A program made the position numbers and the translations under genes. Of a stretch of 35,134 nucleotides of DNA, positions 8,696 through 16,027 are shown in pieces. The notes beneath the pieces were generated by a model that had not been told where the DNA came from, made no database searches, and was given only the letters and a program-made list of their open reading frames with translations. The stretch lies in the NCBI RefSeq assembly GCF_000472705.1, contig NZ_AXAE01000040.1:1-35134 (forward strand), in the 5' to 3' direction. The number at the start of each line of letters is the position of its first letter. Position 1 is the stretch's first letter. This DNA comes from Mesorhizobium erdmanii USDA 3471. GTDB lineage: Bacteria > Pseudomonadota > Alphaproteobacteria > Rhizobiales > Rhizobiaceae.

Positions 8696-9721
8696 TCAGT
8701 GCACCCCAGGCTTCTTCAGGGCTTCGGCGATCTTTTCCAGCGTATTGCGCATCGCCTTCTGCTCGTCGGACTGGGCCTCGACCCAATCGCGCATGATCTG
8801 CTGTTCTGAGCGCATGTTCTTGACCAGGCCGGAAATGCCGTCGGCGAGATTGGCCATGGCGGTGGCGACGCGCGGATTGGAGCCGCCGCCATTCTCCTGC
8901 ATGCTGCGCAGCCGCTCCGACAACAGACGGATTTCGTCGGATGGTTCGGTCTTGGCCGGATCTGAGACGACGATGTCGGAGGAGAGATCGGTCACCGATG
9001 AGAGCCAGTTTTCGAGCTCGGTGTAGAACCGCGTCTGGGCGCGTCCCGCCTGCAGGTCGAGGAAGCCGAGCACAAGCGAGCCCGAGAGGCCGAACAGCGA
9101 GGACGAGAAGGCCGTGCCCATGCCGGCCAGCGGTGCCGACAGGCCCTGCTTCAGCGAATCGAGCACCGCCGCGGCGTCACCCGTGCCGGGGTCGAGCGAT
9201 TCGATGGTCTCGCGGATCGAGCCGATCGTGTTCAGCAGGCCCCAGAAGGTGCCGAGCAGGCCGAGGAACACCAAGAGGCCGACCAGATAGCGCGAGGTGT
9301 CGCGGCTTTCGTCGAGGCGCGTGGCGATGGAATCGAGCATGGTGCGCATCGAACTGGTCGAAAAGGCCGTCGCCGAGGAGCGGCCGATCATCGCCTTCAT
9401 CGGCGCCAGCAGCACCGGTTCTGTCGTCTCCGAGCCGGCACGGAAGGAGTTGACCCAGCGCACCTCGCGGAACAGCCGCCCGACCTGAGCGAAGGCGAGC
9501 AGGATACCGACCGCGAGCACGCCGACGATCAGGCCGTTGAGCCCGGGATTGGTGACGAAAGCCGTCGAGATCTGGCGGGTCAGGATGGCGGCTATGAAGG
9601 CGACGATGGCCAGGAAGATGACCATGGTCAGCAGGAAGACCTGCGGACTCGACAGTTTGTGCGGATCGTAGATGAGGACGTCGGAGCGCCTGCCCATGCC
9701 GAAGGATCTGAGAAAAGCCAT
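8696..9721 (-). CDS. MotA/TolQ/ExbB-like proton channel family protein
   Basis: The 341-residue membrane protein has hydrophobic helices at about 28-48, 63-78, 143-165 and 195-218. The block GLLGTFWGLLNTIGSIRETI matches the conserved pore segment of the MotA/TolQ/ExbB family. The C-terminal ~100 residues are polar and helical. It is the first gene of a two-gene unit with the coupled OmpA-domain gene. Together they resemble a MotAB stator, but lack the MotA cytoplasmic features seen next to flagellar genes. The true TolQ is encoded separately at 25432. The upstream gap holds a palindromic repeat (9738-9803). Confidence 0.87.
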   Translation of the reverse strand: MAFLRSFGMGRRSDVLIYDPHKLSSPQVFLLTMVIFLAIVAFIAAILTRQISTAFVTNPGLNGLIVGVLAVGILLAFAQVGRLFREVRWVNSFRAGSETTEPVLLAPMKAMIGRSSATAFSTSSMRTMLDSIATRLDESRDTSRYLVGLLVFLGLLGTFWGLLNTIGSIRETIESLDPGTGDAAAVLDSLKQGLSAPLAGMGTAFSSSLFGLSGSLVLGFLDLQAGRAQTRFYTELENWLSSVTDLSSDIVVSDPAKTEPSDEIRLLSERLRSMQENGGGSNPRVATAMANLADGISGLVKNMRSEQQIMRDWVEAQSDEQKAMRNTLEKIAEALKKPGVH

Positions 9722-9737
9722 CCGTGCCCCGTTTCCG

Positions 9738-9803
9738 ATGCTCTATCTGCCTTGACGCAATTCCGAACGGGAAACCGCTCACACTTTCCCTGGAATTACT
9801 CCA
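9738..9803. repeat. Palindromic intergenic repeat, copy 2 (half element)
   Basis: The core reads GACGCAATTCC, then GGGAAACCGCTCACACTTTC and CTGGAATTACTCC. It corresponds to the second palindrome of the composite repeat at 31210-31313, without the first. It lies just upstream of the MotA-like start. The remaining 118 bp to the hemolysin-III stop show no gene or terminator. Confidence 0.65.
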
Positions 9804-9921
9804 GCGCCGCCGATCACGTAGTTCGCGACTCTAAACGGAATTGTGACCAAATTGAATGGCGCTTGGCAATATTGCCGCAGGGCCGGTGTGCCGCACGTCC
9901 GCTCGGCGATCGAAACCGAAG

Positions 9922-10608
9922 TCAGAGCCGGTTAATGACCAGACAGTCGACCATGGCCGCCAGATGCAGGCCAGCGCCGGTGACGACGAAGCCGTGCCAC
10001 AGCGCGTTATGGAAACGCAGTCCTTTCCAGGCGAAGAAAATGACACCACAGGAATAGACGACGCCACCGGCGACAATGAGCACGATCGATGTCGTCGGCA
10101 GGGTCTCGACGAGCGGCTTGACCAGGACGATGCCGCTCCAGCCGATGGCGAGATAGAAGACGATCGCCAGCCGGTCGAGGCGGCCGGGGAAAATCACCTT
10201 GATGGTGATGCCCGCCGCGGCCGCGATCCAGACCAGCACGATCATCCAGCGGGCCAGCGGCGAAGCGCCGAGTTGGGCCAGAAAAGGCGTGTAGGTGGCG
10301 GCGATCAGCAGATAGATCGCGGCGTGATCGAAGCGCCGCAGCACCCATTTCACCGGTGAGGAGACGGGCCACAGATTGTAGGTCAGCGAAACCGAGAGCA
10401 CGGTGAGCAGCGAAACGACGTAGAAGGCGGCGGCGATGTATTCGCCCGGACCGACACGAAACGCCGCGAGCGCCAGCAGCGCCGAACCGGCCGCGATCGC
10501 CAGCACGATGCCGAGAGCATGGACGATGCCGTCGGCGATCATCTCCGCGCGGGAGTAGTGCCAGCGCCCGGTGAACGGAATGTCGAGTTGCGGGGGTGTG
10601 TTGGCCAT
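9922..10608 (-). CDS. Hemolysin III / PAQR-like seven-helix membrane protein
   Basis: The frame is open from 10659, but the ATG at 10608 (MANTPPQLDIPF) is preceded by AGGA at good spacing and gives 228 residues, typical of the YqfA/HlyIII family. Seven hydrophobic helices are visible. Family landmarks are RFDHAAIYLLIAATYTPF in the middle and FHNALWHGFVVTGAGLHLAAM near the C-terminus, whose histidines form the presumed metal site. Bacterial members are linked to membrane fluidity or are of unknown role; a haemolytic function is not implied. The gene stands alone. Confidence 0.88.
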   Translation of the reverse strand: MANTPPQLDIPFTGRWHYSRAEMIADGIVHALGIVLAIAAGSALLALAAFRVGPGEYIAAAFYVVSLLTVLSVSLTYNLWPVSSPVKWVLRRFDHAAIYLLIAATYTPFLAQLGASPLARWMIVLVWIAAAAGITIKVIFPGRLDRLAIVFYLAIGWSGIVLVKPLVETLPTTSIVLIVAGGVVYSCGVIFFAWKGLRFHNALWHGFVVTGAGLHLAAMVDCLVINRL

Positions 10609-10720
10609 CCGGAGTCCTGCGTCACCCCTGAATTGGGTAATCGCCGCACAGTATTTCAAGCTTAGGTGGCGGTTTTGCGACTGCGGCCGTTCAGCTCGGG
10701 GGGGCGTCTGTCTCTGCAGA

Positions 10721-10755
10721 ATTCCAGGAAAACCGCTTCGCGCCTTTCCTGGAAT
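10721..10755. repeat. Palindromic intergenic repeat, copy 3 (perfect 11-bp arms)
   Basis: ATTCCAGGAAA (10721-10731) and TTTCCTGGAAT (10745-10755) are exact inverse complements around a 13-nt spacer. The element begins five bases after the suhB-like stop codon, so in mRNA it forms a 3' hairpin. It lacks a T run, so it would protect the transcript end rather than terminate by itself. Its sequence is that of the second half of the composite repeat family. Confidence 0.75.
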
Positions 10756-10759
10756 CGGT

Positions 10760-11560
10760 TCAGCGTGGCGCCAGCGGCTTCTTCACCGTCTTCAGCAGCG
10801 CGCGCTGGATGATTTCGTTGCCGGCGACGACCGAGCCGTTGTCCAGCATGTCCTGCCCGCCATCCATGTCGGAGACGAAGCCGCCGGCTTCGCGGATCAG
10901 CAGGAGGCCGGCGGCGATGTCCCAGGCGGAGAGGCCGATTTCCCAAAAACCGTCCATGCGGCCGGCGGCGACATAGGCGAGATCGAGCGAGGCCGAGCCA
11001 AGGCGCCTGACGCCGGACACCTCGGCCATGACATGGCGCAACTCGATGAGGAAATTGCCGTGCTGGCCACGTCCCAGATGCGGTACGCCGCAGCCGATGA
11101 CGGCGTCGACGAGCTTGGTGCGGCCGGCGACGCGCAGACGGCGATCATTCATGAAGGCGCCGCCGCCGCGTTCGACGGTGTAGAGTTCGTCCATGGCCGG
11201 ATTGTAGATGACGCCGGCAACGATCTGGCCCTGGCGCTCCAGCGCGATCGAGACGGCGAAAAGCGGAATTCCGTGCAGGAAATTGGTGGTGCCGTCGAGC
11301 GGGTCGACGATCCAGCGGTGCTGGCTGTCGTCGCCGGCGACCGTGCCGCGCTCTTCCATCAGGAAGCCGTAGCCAGGGCGCGCCTTCGACAATTCGGCGA
11401 AGACGATGTCCTCGGCCTTGCGGTCGGCCTGGCTGACATAGTCGCCCGGACCCTTCATCGAGACTTGCAGGTTCTGGACCTCGCCGAAGTCGCGCGACAG
11501 CGAGCGGCCGGCCTTCATAGCGGCCTGGACCATGACGTTGAGAAGGGCTGAGCGTGCCAT
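10760..11560 (-). CDS. suhB: Inositol monophosphatase family protein (SuhB-like)
   Basis: This 266-residue Mg-dependent phosphatase has metal ligands E69/E70, D86 and D89 within WIVDPLDGTTNF (83-94), and D214 in the second motif WDIAAG (213-218). The family hydrolyses myo-inositol-1-phosphate and related phosphates. In enterobacteria SuhB also acts in rRNA antitermination, which cannot be judged here. It follows efp on the same strand, with a composite repeat in the 142-bp gap, so read-through is possible. GGAG lies about 11 bases before the ATG. Length and motifs are complete. Confidence 0.92.
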   Translation of the reverse strand: MARSALLNVMVQAAMKAGRSLSRDFGEVQNLQVSMKGPGDYVSQADRKAEDIVFAELSKARPGYGFLMEERGTVAGDDSQHRWIVDPLDGTTNFLHGIPLFAVSIALERQGQIVAGVIYNPAMDELYTVERGGGAFMNDRRLRVAGRTKLVDAVIGCGVPHLGRGQHGNFLIELRHVMAEVSGVRRLGSASLDLAYVAAGRMDGFWEIGLSAWDIAAGLLLIREAGGFVSDMDGGQDMLDNGSVVAGNEIIQRALLKTVKKPLAPR

Positions 11561-11582
11561 ATCGTTGAAACTCCAAAAGCCT

Positions 11583-11705
11583 GGGGCGGATCAACTCAAA
11601 TTGGATCGCGACCCCGCCTCATCTGCTTGTCTTTGCACGCATGATCCTGTCCGAAAAGTCCGCAACTTTTTGCTGCGCTGACCTTCGGTTCGGGAACATG
11701 CTCTA
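11583..11705. repeat. Composite palindromic intergenic repeat, copy 4
   Basis: The left palindrome is GGGGCGGATC...GACCCCGCCT. A linker ending in TTTGCACGC leads to a right palindrome of GCATGATCCTGTCCGAAAAG...CGGTTCGGGAACATGC type. The outer end, read on the minus strand, is TAGAGCATG, and its first three bases are the efp stop codon. The element fills nearly the whole efp-suhB gap. Confidence 0.75.
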
Positions 11706-12269
11706 GTCGGCGCGGCGTACGTAAGTGATTTCGTTGGTGTCGACGATGATGCGTTCGCCGGCGCCGATGAAGGGCGGAACCAGGACGCGGATGCCGTTCT
11801 CAAGCACCGCCGGCTTGTAGGAGGATGCCGCCGTCTGACCCTTCACCACCGGGTCGGCCTCGGTGATGGTCAGCGTGACGTAGTCGGGCAGCGAGATGCC
11901 GATCGGCCGCTCTTCATAGAGCTGGACCGTTACCATCATGCCGTCCTGCAGGAAGGCGGCGCGGTCGCCGACGAAATCCTTGTTCAGTTCGAGCTGCTCG
12001 TAGCTTTGGGTGTCCATGAACACCAGCGCGTCGTCCTGCTCGTAGAGGAAGGAAAAATCCTTCAGGTCGAGGCGGATCTGTTCGACGGTCTCGGCCGAGC
12101 GGAAGCGCTCGTTGAGCTTGGTGCCGTTGATGAGGTTCTTCAATTCGACCTGATTGTAGGCGCCGCCCTTGCCGGGCTTGACGGTGTTGGTCCTGACCGC
12201 CACCCAGAGGCCGCCATCGTGCTCGATGACATAGCCGGGACGGATTTCGTTGCCATTGATCTTGGCCAT
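11703..12269 (-). CDS. efp: Translation elongation factor P
   Basis: The 188-residue protein has all three EF-P beta-barrel domains. It starts MAKINGNEIRPGYVIEHDG. The loop KPGKGGAYN carries K34, the lysine that is modified by beta-lysylation in bacteria with EpmAB. EF-P enters the ribosomal E site and relieves stalling at polyproline stretches; the proline-rich TolA encoded in this window would be one client. The stop codon TAG coincides with the first bases of a dispersed repeat. The gene is first of a probable efp-suhB unit. Confidence 0.96.
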   Translation of the reverse strand: MAKINGNEIRPGYVIEHDGGLWVAVRTNTVKPGKGGAYNQVELKNLINGTKLNERFRSAETVEQIRLDLKDFSFLYEQDDALVFMDTQSYEQLELNKDFVGDRAAFLQDGMMVTVQLYEERPIGISLPDYVTLTITEADPVVKGQTAASSYKPAVLENGIRVLVPPFIGAGERIIVDTNEITYVRRAD

Positions 12270-12384
12270 GATGATGGGATCCGGAATGAGATTTTCGCCT
12301 GGACAAGCGATTTAGGGGCTCCAAGACCACAAATTGCCCGGAGAGGCAAGGGACGCCGGATCGGCTTCAGCCGGCTAGCCGGCA

Positions 12385-12549
12385 TCAGGCCTCGATCCTG
12401 ACGGCCTCGCCGACGGCCTTTGCAATGGCCTCCGCGACCTTTGCCAGCCGGTTGAGGTGCGGAGAGCGCAGTGCCGCCACCTGGAATGAGAGATCGACAT
12501 CCGCGGCATCGACAAGAGCGATGCCATCAGGAAGCAAAGCGGTGTCGCG
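12385..12549 (-). pseudogene. C-terminal remnant of a regulator-like protein (possibly LysR family)
   Basis: On the minus strand a 54-codon open stretch ends in TGA at 12387-12385. Its peptide includes LLPDGIALVDAADVDLSF and, further on, LRSPHLNRLAKVAEAIAKAV. It is closed by a stop at 12550-12552 and has no start codon, so it is a gene tail. The sequence looks like the last helix of a LysR-type substrate-binding domain, but I am not certain of the family. It abuts the tail of a plus-strand dehydrogenase remnant, as expected if a deletion removed the 5' halves of two divergent genes. The 14-bp palindrome GCCGGCTAGCCGGC at 12370-12383 follows its stop and may be its old terminator. Confidence 0.4.
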
Positions 12550-12607
12550 TCATTATCTTGAGCACGGCTCGTCGTTCGGCAAGGTCGTTCTTGACTACAT
12601 GCGGTAG
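12536..12607 (+). pseudogene. C-terminal remnant of an MDR-family alcohol dehydrogenase/quinone oxidoreductase
   Basis: The last ~20 codons before the TAG at 12605-12607 encode SRHYLEHGSSFGKVVLDYMR. This matches the typical end of zinc-type medium-chain dehydrogenases and quinone oxidoreductases (H-x-LE-x-G-x-x-FGKVVL). Upstream in the same frame the peptide is meaningless because it is antisense to the remnant at 12385-12549. No start or catalytic domain remains. Confidence 0.5.
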
Positions 12608-12621
12608 TCCAGCAATCGCCA

Positions 12622-13662
12622 TCAGGGCAGGCGGTTCGCCTTCTGCAGGGCCTGCTTGGTCTGGTCGTCGCTCAGCCCTTGCAGGAAATCGTCCATGTCG
12701 GGGTCGATGAGACCGGCGCGGCGGGCAACGATGTACCAGGCGCCGGCGAGCACCAGGTCCGGATCGGTGCCGATGCCTTGCATATAGAGCTTTGCCAGGC
12801 GGTTCTGGGCGGCGATGTTGCCGCCTTCGGCTGCTTGCCTCGTCCAACCGAACGCAGATTTTAGGTCACGGGCGCCGCCGCGGCCCTCGATCATCCAGGC
12901 GGCGAGATCGATCTGCGCGGTGTCGTAGTTCTGCCGTGCGGCCTGCGCCAGAAAGCGCCTTGCCTGCGCATCGTCGCGCGGCTTGCCGGCGACGCCGTTG
13001 GCGTAGATCTGGGACATGGCGTACTGGGCGTCGGGAAGGCCGGTCGCGGCGGCGCGCTCGTAGTACGAGACCGCCTTGGTCAGACCGGTGTCGCCGGGAT
13101 CTTGCTGGACCAGCATCTGCGCAAAATTGAACTGCGCCAGCTGGTTGCCTGCTTCGGCGGCGGCCTGCATCAGCGCATAGGCCTCTTTCGTGTCTTTCTT
13201 GACGTAACGGCCATCGAGCAGCATCAGCGCGTACTGGAACTGCGCCTCCGGTACGCCCTGTTCGGCGGCAAGCGCATACCATTTCGCCGCTTCAGCCGCG
13301 TTCAACGGCACGCCCAGCCCGCGCGACAGGATCTCGGCGACCAAAGTCTGCGCCGCCGAATCGCCATTCTGGGCGCGGGGCAGCGCCAGATTGTAGGCCG
13401 TCTTGTAGAGACCGCGCTGGAAGGCGCCATAGGCGGCGTCCGCCGGCTTGGCGCCGAAGCGGTCGGGATTGATGCTGTCGGCCGAGGGCAGCGGTGCGGG
13501 TTCCGCCGTGGTGGCGGGCTGCGGCAGCTGCTTGTCGATCGGCTTGTCGGTGTGCACGCCGGTTTCAGGTTTGGGCTGTGGCAAGGGCATGGTTTCGGCG
13601 GCGGCGGCCTGAATCATGGCCGCTGCAAGCAAGGCCTGGAGGGGAAGCCTCACCGGAGCCAC
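12622..13662 (-). CDS. Exported Sel1-repeat (tetratricopeptide-like) protein
   Basis: I place the start at the GTG at 13662 (VAPVRLPLQALLAAAMIQ), giving 346 residues with a signal peptide cleaved near AAAAE. The open frame extends to 13740, but those residues are antisense-like and overlap the upstream gene. GAGGA precedes this GTG. A proline-rich linker follows (about 22-60), then at least six Sel1-type repeats, recognisable as AAxWYALAAEQG, EAYALMQAAAEAG, AVSYYERAAATG and SAFGWTRQAAEGG. Sel1 proteins are periplasmic scaffolds for envelope complexes. The start lies two bases from the stop of the ThiE-like gene, so the pair is coupled. Confidence 0.82.
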   Translation of the reverse strand: MAPVRLPLQALLAAAMIQAAAAETMPLPQPKPETGVHTDKPIDKQLPQPATTAEPAPLPSADSINPDRFGAKPADAAYGAFQRGLYKTAYNLALPRAQNGDSAAQTLVAEILSRGLGVPLNAAEAAKWYALAAEQGVPEAQFQYALMLLDGRYVKKDTKEAYALMQAAAEAGNQLAQFNFAQMLVQQDPGDTGLTKAVSYYERAAATGLPDAQYAMSQIYANGVAGKPRDDAQARRFLAQAARQNYDTAQIDLAAWMIEGRGGARDLKSAFGWTRQAAEGGNIAAQNRLAKLYMQGIGTDPDLVLAGAWYIVARRAGLIDPDMDDFLQGLSDDQTKQALQKANRLP

Positions 13663-13663
13663 A

Positions 13664-14311
13664 TCAGTCCTCGAAGCGCGGCGCGGTCTCGTCGAGCAGC
13701 GCGTTGGCCTGGGTAATCGCCGCCCGCGGATCGACGCCATCGGCGAAGACCGCGCTCGACAGCGCGACGAACTCCGCGCCGGTGGCGGCGACGTCCTCGA
13801 TGGAAGCCAGATCGGACCCGGCCATGACGATGCAGGGGATCTGGATCATATCGGCCCACCATCGCCCCAGCGACAGGTTGCGCGGGTGCGGCTCCGGCTT
13901 GTTGTCGTAGCCGAAGCGGCCGAAGAAGATGTAGTCGGGCCGCGTCTCGCCAAGCTCGAGCGCATCGTCACGTGTCTTGGCGCCGCCGGCGCCGACCATC
14001 ATTTTCGCCTGGAAATGCTCGATCGTCTCGGCGAGTTCGGCCTTGGAGACCTCGACATGGATGCCATCGGCCTGGACGCGGCCCGCGATGCGGGTGTCGC
14101 CGGCAATGACCACGGCGACGCCCGCGGCCTGCGCCGCCGGCACGATCTGTTCGGCAAACGCCTGGAAGGAGGCCTCGTCCATGCCGTTCTCGGGCAGGAT
14201 CAGCGAGGCGACGTCGCCGCCGTCGAATGCGGTGGCGATGCGGGCGGCCGGCACGCCGGACGGCGCGATCAGCACGATGCGGCAGCGATTTGGGGGTGTG
14301 GCGTCGTTCAT
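13664..14311 (-). CDS. ThiE/TenI-like thiamine phosphate synthase family protein
   Basis: The ATG at 14311 (MNDATPPNRCRIVLIAPSG) is preceded by GAAGAG and gives 215 residues; the frame extends to 14374 without a sensible start. A TIM-barrel pattern is visible: ADGIHVEVSK where ThiE has its GVHLGQ-type strand, FFGRFG near the middle and IPCIVMAGSDLASI near the end. The classical ThiE pyrophosphate motif with the T-x-T-K pattern is not seen, and no other thiamine gene is near. It may therefore act on another substrate or be degenerate. It is coupled to the Sel1-repeat gene. Confidence 0.72.
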   Translation of the reverse strand: MNDATPPNRCRIVLIAPSGVPAARIATAFDGGDVASLILPENGMDEASFQAFAEQIVPAAQAAGVAVVIAGDTRIAGRVQADGIHVEVSKAELAETIEHFQAKMMVGAGGAKTRDDALELGETRPDYIFFGRFGYDNKPEPHPRNLSLGRWWADMIQIPCIVMAGSDLASIEDVAATGAEFVALSSAVFADGVDPRAAITQANALLDETAPRFED

Positions 14312-14334
14312 GGCTCTTCGATCCCGGGTTTCGC

Positions 14335-14369
14335 CTATGCCGGGCGAAGATGGTTGGATTGCGGCATAG
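14335..14369. promoter_or_regulatory. Inverted repeat upstream of the ThiE-like gene
   Basis: CTATGCCG (14335-14342) and CGGCATAG (14362-14369) are exact inverse complements separated by 19 bp, starting 24 bp upstream of the ATG. It may be an operator or a leader hairpin. It is not a TPP riboswitch: the CUGAGA core is absent. Confidence 0.4.
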
Positions 14370-14469
14370 AACAAACTGCCGGGATTGAACAGGCGTCAGC
14401 TGTCAGGCGCCATCAGGTGGGACGGAGGCCGTTGCGGGCTTTCATGACGCTGTCGAGCTTTCGAGAGCG

Positions 14470-15354
14470 CTATGCCGGCACTTCCGACTTCCACAGCGAC
14501 CAGCCGAGATTCATGCCGGCCGCCGCCGTCAGGATCAGTGCGGCGCCGACGACCTGGCTGAGATGGAGCCGATGGCCGAAGGCAACGACGTCGACCAGGA
14601 TGGCAACGACCGGATAGATGAAGGACAGCGACCCCTGCAGATGCGTCGGCAGCTTCTGGATGGCGCCGTACATCAATATGTACATCAGGCCGGTGTGGAC
14701 GATGCCGAGCGTTGCCAGCATGGCCCAGCTCCAGGTGTCGGCCGGAAGATGCGAGAGACTGGCGAAGGGCGCCAGCATGACGACGCCAACGCAAACCTGG
14801 ATGAGCGCGATCAAATGTGGTGGCGTGCCCTTGAGCTTCTTGGTGACGAGGGCCGCGACGGCCCAGAAGAAGGCGGCGGCCAGCGCCATCAGGATACCGG
14901 CAAAATAGTTGGTGCCGACGTTGCCGGCGTCAGGGGCGGCCTCGACGATCAGCACCATGCCGGCGAAGGCTATCATCAGCCATGTCAGCTTGGTCAGGGT
15001 CAGCCGCTCGGCGAAGAAGACCGCGCCGAAGCCGACCAGCATGAACGGCTGCGTGTTGTAGACGGCGGTGGCGATCGAGATCGATGCGCGCGAGAAGGCG
15101 CTGAAGAGCAGGACCCAGTTGCTGACGATGGCGGCACCGCCAAGCGCGGCGAGACCGATGACGCGCAAAGACAGCGTGTCGCGCAGCAAGCCGAGCGAAG
15201 CGCAGATGACGAGCAGCGTGACCGCGCCGAACGCGCAGCGCCAGAACACCACATCCATGATCGGCTGGCCGGACATGACGACCAACCATCCGATGGTGCC
15301 CAGGATCGCCATTGCGGCCGACATTTCGACCGTGCCGCGTACCGTATCGCTCAT
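14470..15354 (-). CDS. DMT-superfamily (EamA) metabolite exporter
   Basis: The start at 15354 (MSDTVRGTVEMSA) is preceded by GAGAGG and gives 294 residues; the frame is open to 15399. Ten hydrophobic helices arranged as two EamA repeats are visible. Family features are NWVLLFSAFSRASISIA and QPFMLVGFGAVFFAERLT in repeat 1, and GSLSFIYPVVAILVDVVAFG in repeat 2. Members export amino acids or other small metabolites across the inner membrane. It is divergent from an Lrp/AsnC regulator gene, the classic layout of a regulated amino-acid exporter, so an amino-acid substrate is a fair inference. Confidence 0.88.
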   Translation of the reverse strand: MSDTVRGTVEMSAAMAILGTIGWLVVMSGQPIMDVVFWRCAFGAVTLLVICASLGLLRDTLSLRVIGLAALGGAAIVSNWVLLFSAFSRASISIATAVYNTQPFMLVGFGAVFFAERLTLTKLTWLMIAFAGMVLIVEAAPDAGNVGTNYFAGILMALAAAFFWAVAALVTKKLKGTPPHLIALIQVCVGVVMLAPFASLSHLPADTWSWAMLATLGIVHTGLMYILMYGAIQKLPTHLQGSLSFIYPVVAILVDVVAFGHRLHLSQVVGAALILTAAAGMNLGWSLWKSEVPA

Positions 15355-15441
15355 GATAGACCTCTCAACCCGTTGAGGCGGCATAGTCTCATGCGACATG
15401 GGCGCTTTCCATCTCGCGAGAACGGCGATATAGAGGTATTA

Positions 15442-15456
15442 CCTAATTATATTAGG
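15442..15456. promoter_or_regulatory. Probable Lrp/AsnC-type operator in the divergent promoter
   Basis: CCTAAT-TAT-ATTAGG is a perfect 15-bp inverted repeat in the only AT-rich part of the 118-bp gap between the exporter and regulator genes. Lrp/AsnC dimers bind AT-rich 15-bp palindromes and often repress their own gene. It lies about 16 bp before the regulator ATG, a repressing position for that gene. Confidence 0.6.
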
Positions 15457-15472
15457 CATCTTCCGTGAATCT

Positions 15473-15946
15473 ATGAGAAATCTGAAAATGCTTGACGACC
15501 TCGACCGAAATCTCCTCGAAATCCTGGTGAGGGATGCACGGACCTCGCTTAAGGAGCTGGCCGCCCAGGTCGGACTGTCGTCGCCAAGCGTTTCGGAGCG
15601 GCTGCGGCGGCTCGAGGAGCGTGGCGTCATCCGATCGTTCACGGTCGAGATCGATCCGCTGGCACTCGGCTATACGCTGCAGGCGATCGTGCGCATCAAG
15701 CCCTTGCCGGGCAAGCTGCACATCGTGCAGAAGCTGATCGAGGAGATCGCCGAGTTTGGCGAGTGCGACAAGGTGACGGGCGACGACTGTTTCATCGCCC
15801 GCCTGTTCGTTCGCTCGATCGGCGACCTCGACGGCATTCTCGACCGCATCGCCGACAAGGCCGAGACCAGCACCGCCATCATCAAGGCGCAGCCGATCCG
15901 GCGGCGGCCGCCACCGCTCGCGGCACCATCTTCATCATCGTCTTGA
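15473..15946 (+). CDS. Lrp/AsnC family transcriptional regulator
   Basis: The 157-residue protein has an N-terminal helix-turn-helix (about 8-56: LDDLDRNLLEILVRDART..., with VGLSSPSVSERLRRLEERGVI as the recognition part) and a C-terminal RAM effector domain (about 65-140). A second ATG at 15488 is an equally plausible start; neither has a strong ribosome site. The tail after about 142 is proline/serine-rich. It probably controls the divergent EamA exporter in response to an amino acid and represses itself through the palindrome at 15442-15456. Confidence 0.9.
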   Translation: MRNLKMLDDLDRNLLEILVRDARTSLKELAAQVGLSSPSVSERLRRLEERGVIRSFTVEIDPLALGYTLQAIVRIKPLPGKLHIVQKLIEEIAEFGECDKVTGDDCFIARLFVRSIGDLDGILDRIADKAETSTAIIKAQPIRRRPPPLAAPSSSSS

Positions 15947-16027
15947 CTGCGCATGGCGGCGGTGGAAATGCGTGACCGTTCCACCAAATGTCAGTCCGCC
16001 GGATGATGGCTGAGAGACGAGGAAGAC

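Noticed and set aside
7663..9721. MotA/MotB-like pair as ZorAB of a Zorya anti-phage system
   Set aside because: Zorya needs ZorC/ZorD or ZorE beside ZorAB. The neighbours here are a small secreted protein and a hemolysin-III protein, and there is no helicase or nuclease.
14312..14400. TPP riboswitch upstream of the ThiE-like gene
   Set aside because: The conserved CUGAGA and related core bases are missing; only a simple inverted repeat is present.
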